DNA of 7,290 nucleotides from Cyrtobacter comes (GTDB taxonomy: Bacteria > Pseudomonadota > Alphaproteobacteria > Rickettsiales > Midichloriaceae). Made by a program: the position numbers and the translations under genes. This document shows, piece after piece, positions 6,004 through 7,290 of this stretch; the stretch's first letter is position 1; each line of letters begins with the position of its first letter. A model generated the notes under the pieces. It saw nothing but the letters and a program-made list of their open reading frames with translations. It was not told the DNA's origin and did no database searches. The stretch covers positions 1-7,290 of the forward strand of contig NZ_JARGYT010000065.1 of NCBI RefSeq assembly GCF_034470605.1, in the 5' to 3' direction.

Positions 6004-7191
6004 TCAGCTACTTGTGTAATTGCCTTGCTCTACAAGTGGATGAAGACCCACATATTCCCTTTTTTCATTTGTTGTCATGAAAGTCACATTTTGTAGCCTT
6101 TCCCATACAGAGTCGCTTTTTGATGCTAGCGCACTTATTTTTGACCTATCATATTTAATCTCTATATCCAATTCATAATTTTTATTAATCCACCTGCTTA
6201 TATTAGCGAATGTGTTATCAACCATTGGCAAAACAACCTCCTCCCAGAGCGCTATACGAGCCTCTCTTAAATTATTATATGTATTATCACCAGGAATACC
6301 CAACAACTGAGGCGGCACTCCAAATGCTAATGCTATATCACGTGCTGAGCTATTTTTAGATTCTATAAAATCCATATCCTTAGGGGACATGCTCATTTCC
6401 TTCCATTCCAGCCCCCCTTCTAAGACCATTGGCCTTCCAGAATTTTTAGGCCCAGAAAAACATTCTGATATCATTTCTTTTATTTGATAAAATTGCTCCC
6501 TTGTTAATGTAGAGGGCTTTCCTTCACTATCCTTAACGGTAATAACGCCACTTGGTCTAGCACCACTTTGCAATAATGATTGATTCCATTCGGCTGCTTG
6601 ATTATGTTGATCTATACTATATGAAGCAGCTTCCACAGGAGATAATCCATACCAATCTGACACTGGATTGAAATTTTTTATATGCAATATATTGCCTTTT
6701 CCAGTGACACTATCAAGCATGTAATCTATATTTTTATTTTCAACTGTGTACCTATATCCTAATGGTAAAAATTGCTCCCCGGCTATAATTTTAACCCTTT
6801 CTGGTCTTAGTAAATATATTTCAAGTGGCAGAGAATCTCTACCTACCTGAGAAGCAAGTATATATGCATTGCCATATAGCTGCCTATATGTATATATAGA
6901 CTCAAAAAATTCGAAGCCATTTTGAATTGGATTTGGCTCCTTTAATAATTTTTCAATCCGATTTCTAATCTGTGATTCCGCCCCATCTGCTTTATAGATT
7001 ATTGGCACAATACTAGCTGCGCATGTTGATATCATCCGTATAGATCTATTTGCAATTACATTTTTTATATATGCCTTATCGGCAAATGTGGTATAGCTCC
7101 TATTGCTCCAAACCGGCTTACCAATCTGGTATAAATAAGATTCATTAAATTGAACCTTATCTTTGAATATGCTTTTTATACTATCAAACAT
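6004..7191 (-). CDS. Portal protein, HK97 family, gene transfer agent type
   Basis: Portal proteins form the dodecameric ring at one capsid vertex through which DNA is packaged and ejected. The 395 residues align along their length with the portal (g3) of the Rhodobacter gene transfer agent as I recall it: a PVWSNRSY segment near 26-33 in place of its AWSPRDAV, ANRSIRMISTCAASIVPII (47-65), EPNPIQNGFEFFESIY (85-100), YGNAYI, DWYGLSPVEAAS (179-190), ARPSGVITV, GRPMVLEGGLEWKEMSMSP (252-270), RDIALAFGVPPQLLGIPGDN (284-303), then a C-terminal ATEKR-like NEKREYVGLHP. The length and start match the family and no stop or frameshift is present, so it is conserved rather than decaying. No Shine-Dalgarno precedes the ATG, because an IS5-type element begins two bases upstream. 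No capsid, protease or terminase gene is next to it on the left; genes to the right would lie beyond the IS. A portal of an ordinary HK97-type prophage is the alternative. Confidence 0.92.
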   Translation of the reverse strand: MFDSIKSIFKDKVQFNESYLYQIGKPVWSNRSYTTFADKAYIKNVIANRSIRMISTCAASIVPIIYKADGAESQIRNRIEKLLKEPNPIQNGFEFFESIYTYRQLYGNAYILASQVGRDSLPLEIYLLRPERVKIIAGEQFLPLGYRYTVENKNIDYMLDSVTGKGNILHIKNFNPVSDWYGLSPVEAASYSIDQHNQAAEWNQSLLQSGARPSGVITVKDSEGKPSTLTREQFYQIKEMISECFSGPKNSGRPMVLEGGLEWKEMSMSPKDMDFIESKNSSARDIALAFGVPPQLLGIPGDNTYNNLREARIALWEEVVLPMVDNTFANISRWINKNYELDIEIKYDRSKISALASKSDSVWERLQNVTFMTTNEKREYVGLHPLVEQGNYTSS

Positions 7192-7193
7192 TA

Positions 7194-7290
7194 GGCACTG
7201 TTAACAAAGGTTGTATTTAATAGATGCTAAAGCTATAAAGGCAAGGAAAGAGAGATCGGATTTCTCAAATCGTAATGCTAAGCGTCGATT
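7194..7290 (-). mobile_element. End of an IS5-family insertion sequence
   Basis: The element's terminal repeat appears to start with GGCACTGTT at 7194, seven bases beyond which the transposase stop codon lies, a compact arrangement typical of IS5-family elements. The bases just outside are TTA (7191-7193), which fits the TA or TNA target preference of several IS5 subgroups. The rest of the element, the other end and the second target copy are right of the window, so the exact border and the duplication cannot be confirmed. Confidence 0.75.
7201..7290 (-). CDS. IS5-family transposase, C-terminal end (partial at window edge)
   Basis: The last 29 residues of a DDE transposase that moves the IS by cut-and-paste or copying. 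The minus strand reads NRRLALRFEKSDLSFLAFIA then LASIKYNLC and TAA. This RR-R-(F/Y)-(D/E)K---FL-F--LA pattern closes many IS5-group transposases after the catalytic glutamate, which lies outside the window. The reading is clean to the edge, so this end is not visibly broken, and the gene runs in the same direction as the portal gene, ten bases ahead of the portal ATG, so read-through from the transposase could transcribe the portal. Confidence 0.8.
   Translation of the reverse strand, partial: NRRLALRFEKSDLSFLAFIALASIKYNLC

Overview
The window is AT-rich DNA using the standard code (TGA serves as a stop in at least two genes, and TGG as Trp). It looks like the chromosome of an obligate intracellular alphaproteobacterium, most likely of the order Rickettsiales. 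The reasons are the low GC, the long non-coding stretches, decayed insertion sequences, rarely visible Shine-Dalgarno sites, and a portal protein of the gene transfer agent (GTA) type that alphaproteobacteria carry. I cannot name the species.

Layout, left to right. 1-264 (minus) is a broken IS630-family transposase running off the left edge. 265-1187 has no intact gene; it holds two tandem hairpins, a near-consensus sigma70 promoter that leads into nothing recognisable, a small hairpin with a T-run, and a possible signal-peptide relic. 1188-2552 (minus) is a porin-like outer-membrane beta-barrel with a hairpin just past its stop. 2553-2981 is intergenic, with a candidate porin promoter and a palindrome. 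2982-3554 (minus) is rnhB (RNase HII) and 3553-5241 (plus) is a DsbD/ScsB-type transmembrane thiol reductase; their start codons overlap head to head by two bases. 5455-5528 (minus) is tRNA-Gly(TCC) with CCA encoded. 5829-5957 (plus) is a 42-residue lipoprotein gene. 6004-7191 (minus) is a complete GTA/HK97-type portal gene. From 7194 an IS5-family element begins, with its transposase C-terminus reading in the same direction as the portal.

How the genes fit together. rnhB and the tRNA are housekeeping. The DsbD-like protein would carry electrons across the inner membrane to periplasmic thiol proteins; the porin and lipoprotein are envelope components, and both contain cysteines that could be clients, though that is inference. 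The portal stands alone here, with no capsid, protease or terminase next to it, and an insertion sequence sits two bases before its start codon, so it must depend on the IS for expression or be silent. I see no clear new defence or mobile system. The most unusual points are the CATG start-codon overlap, the IS-capped portal, the overlooked lipoprotein, and the orphan promoter.
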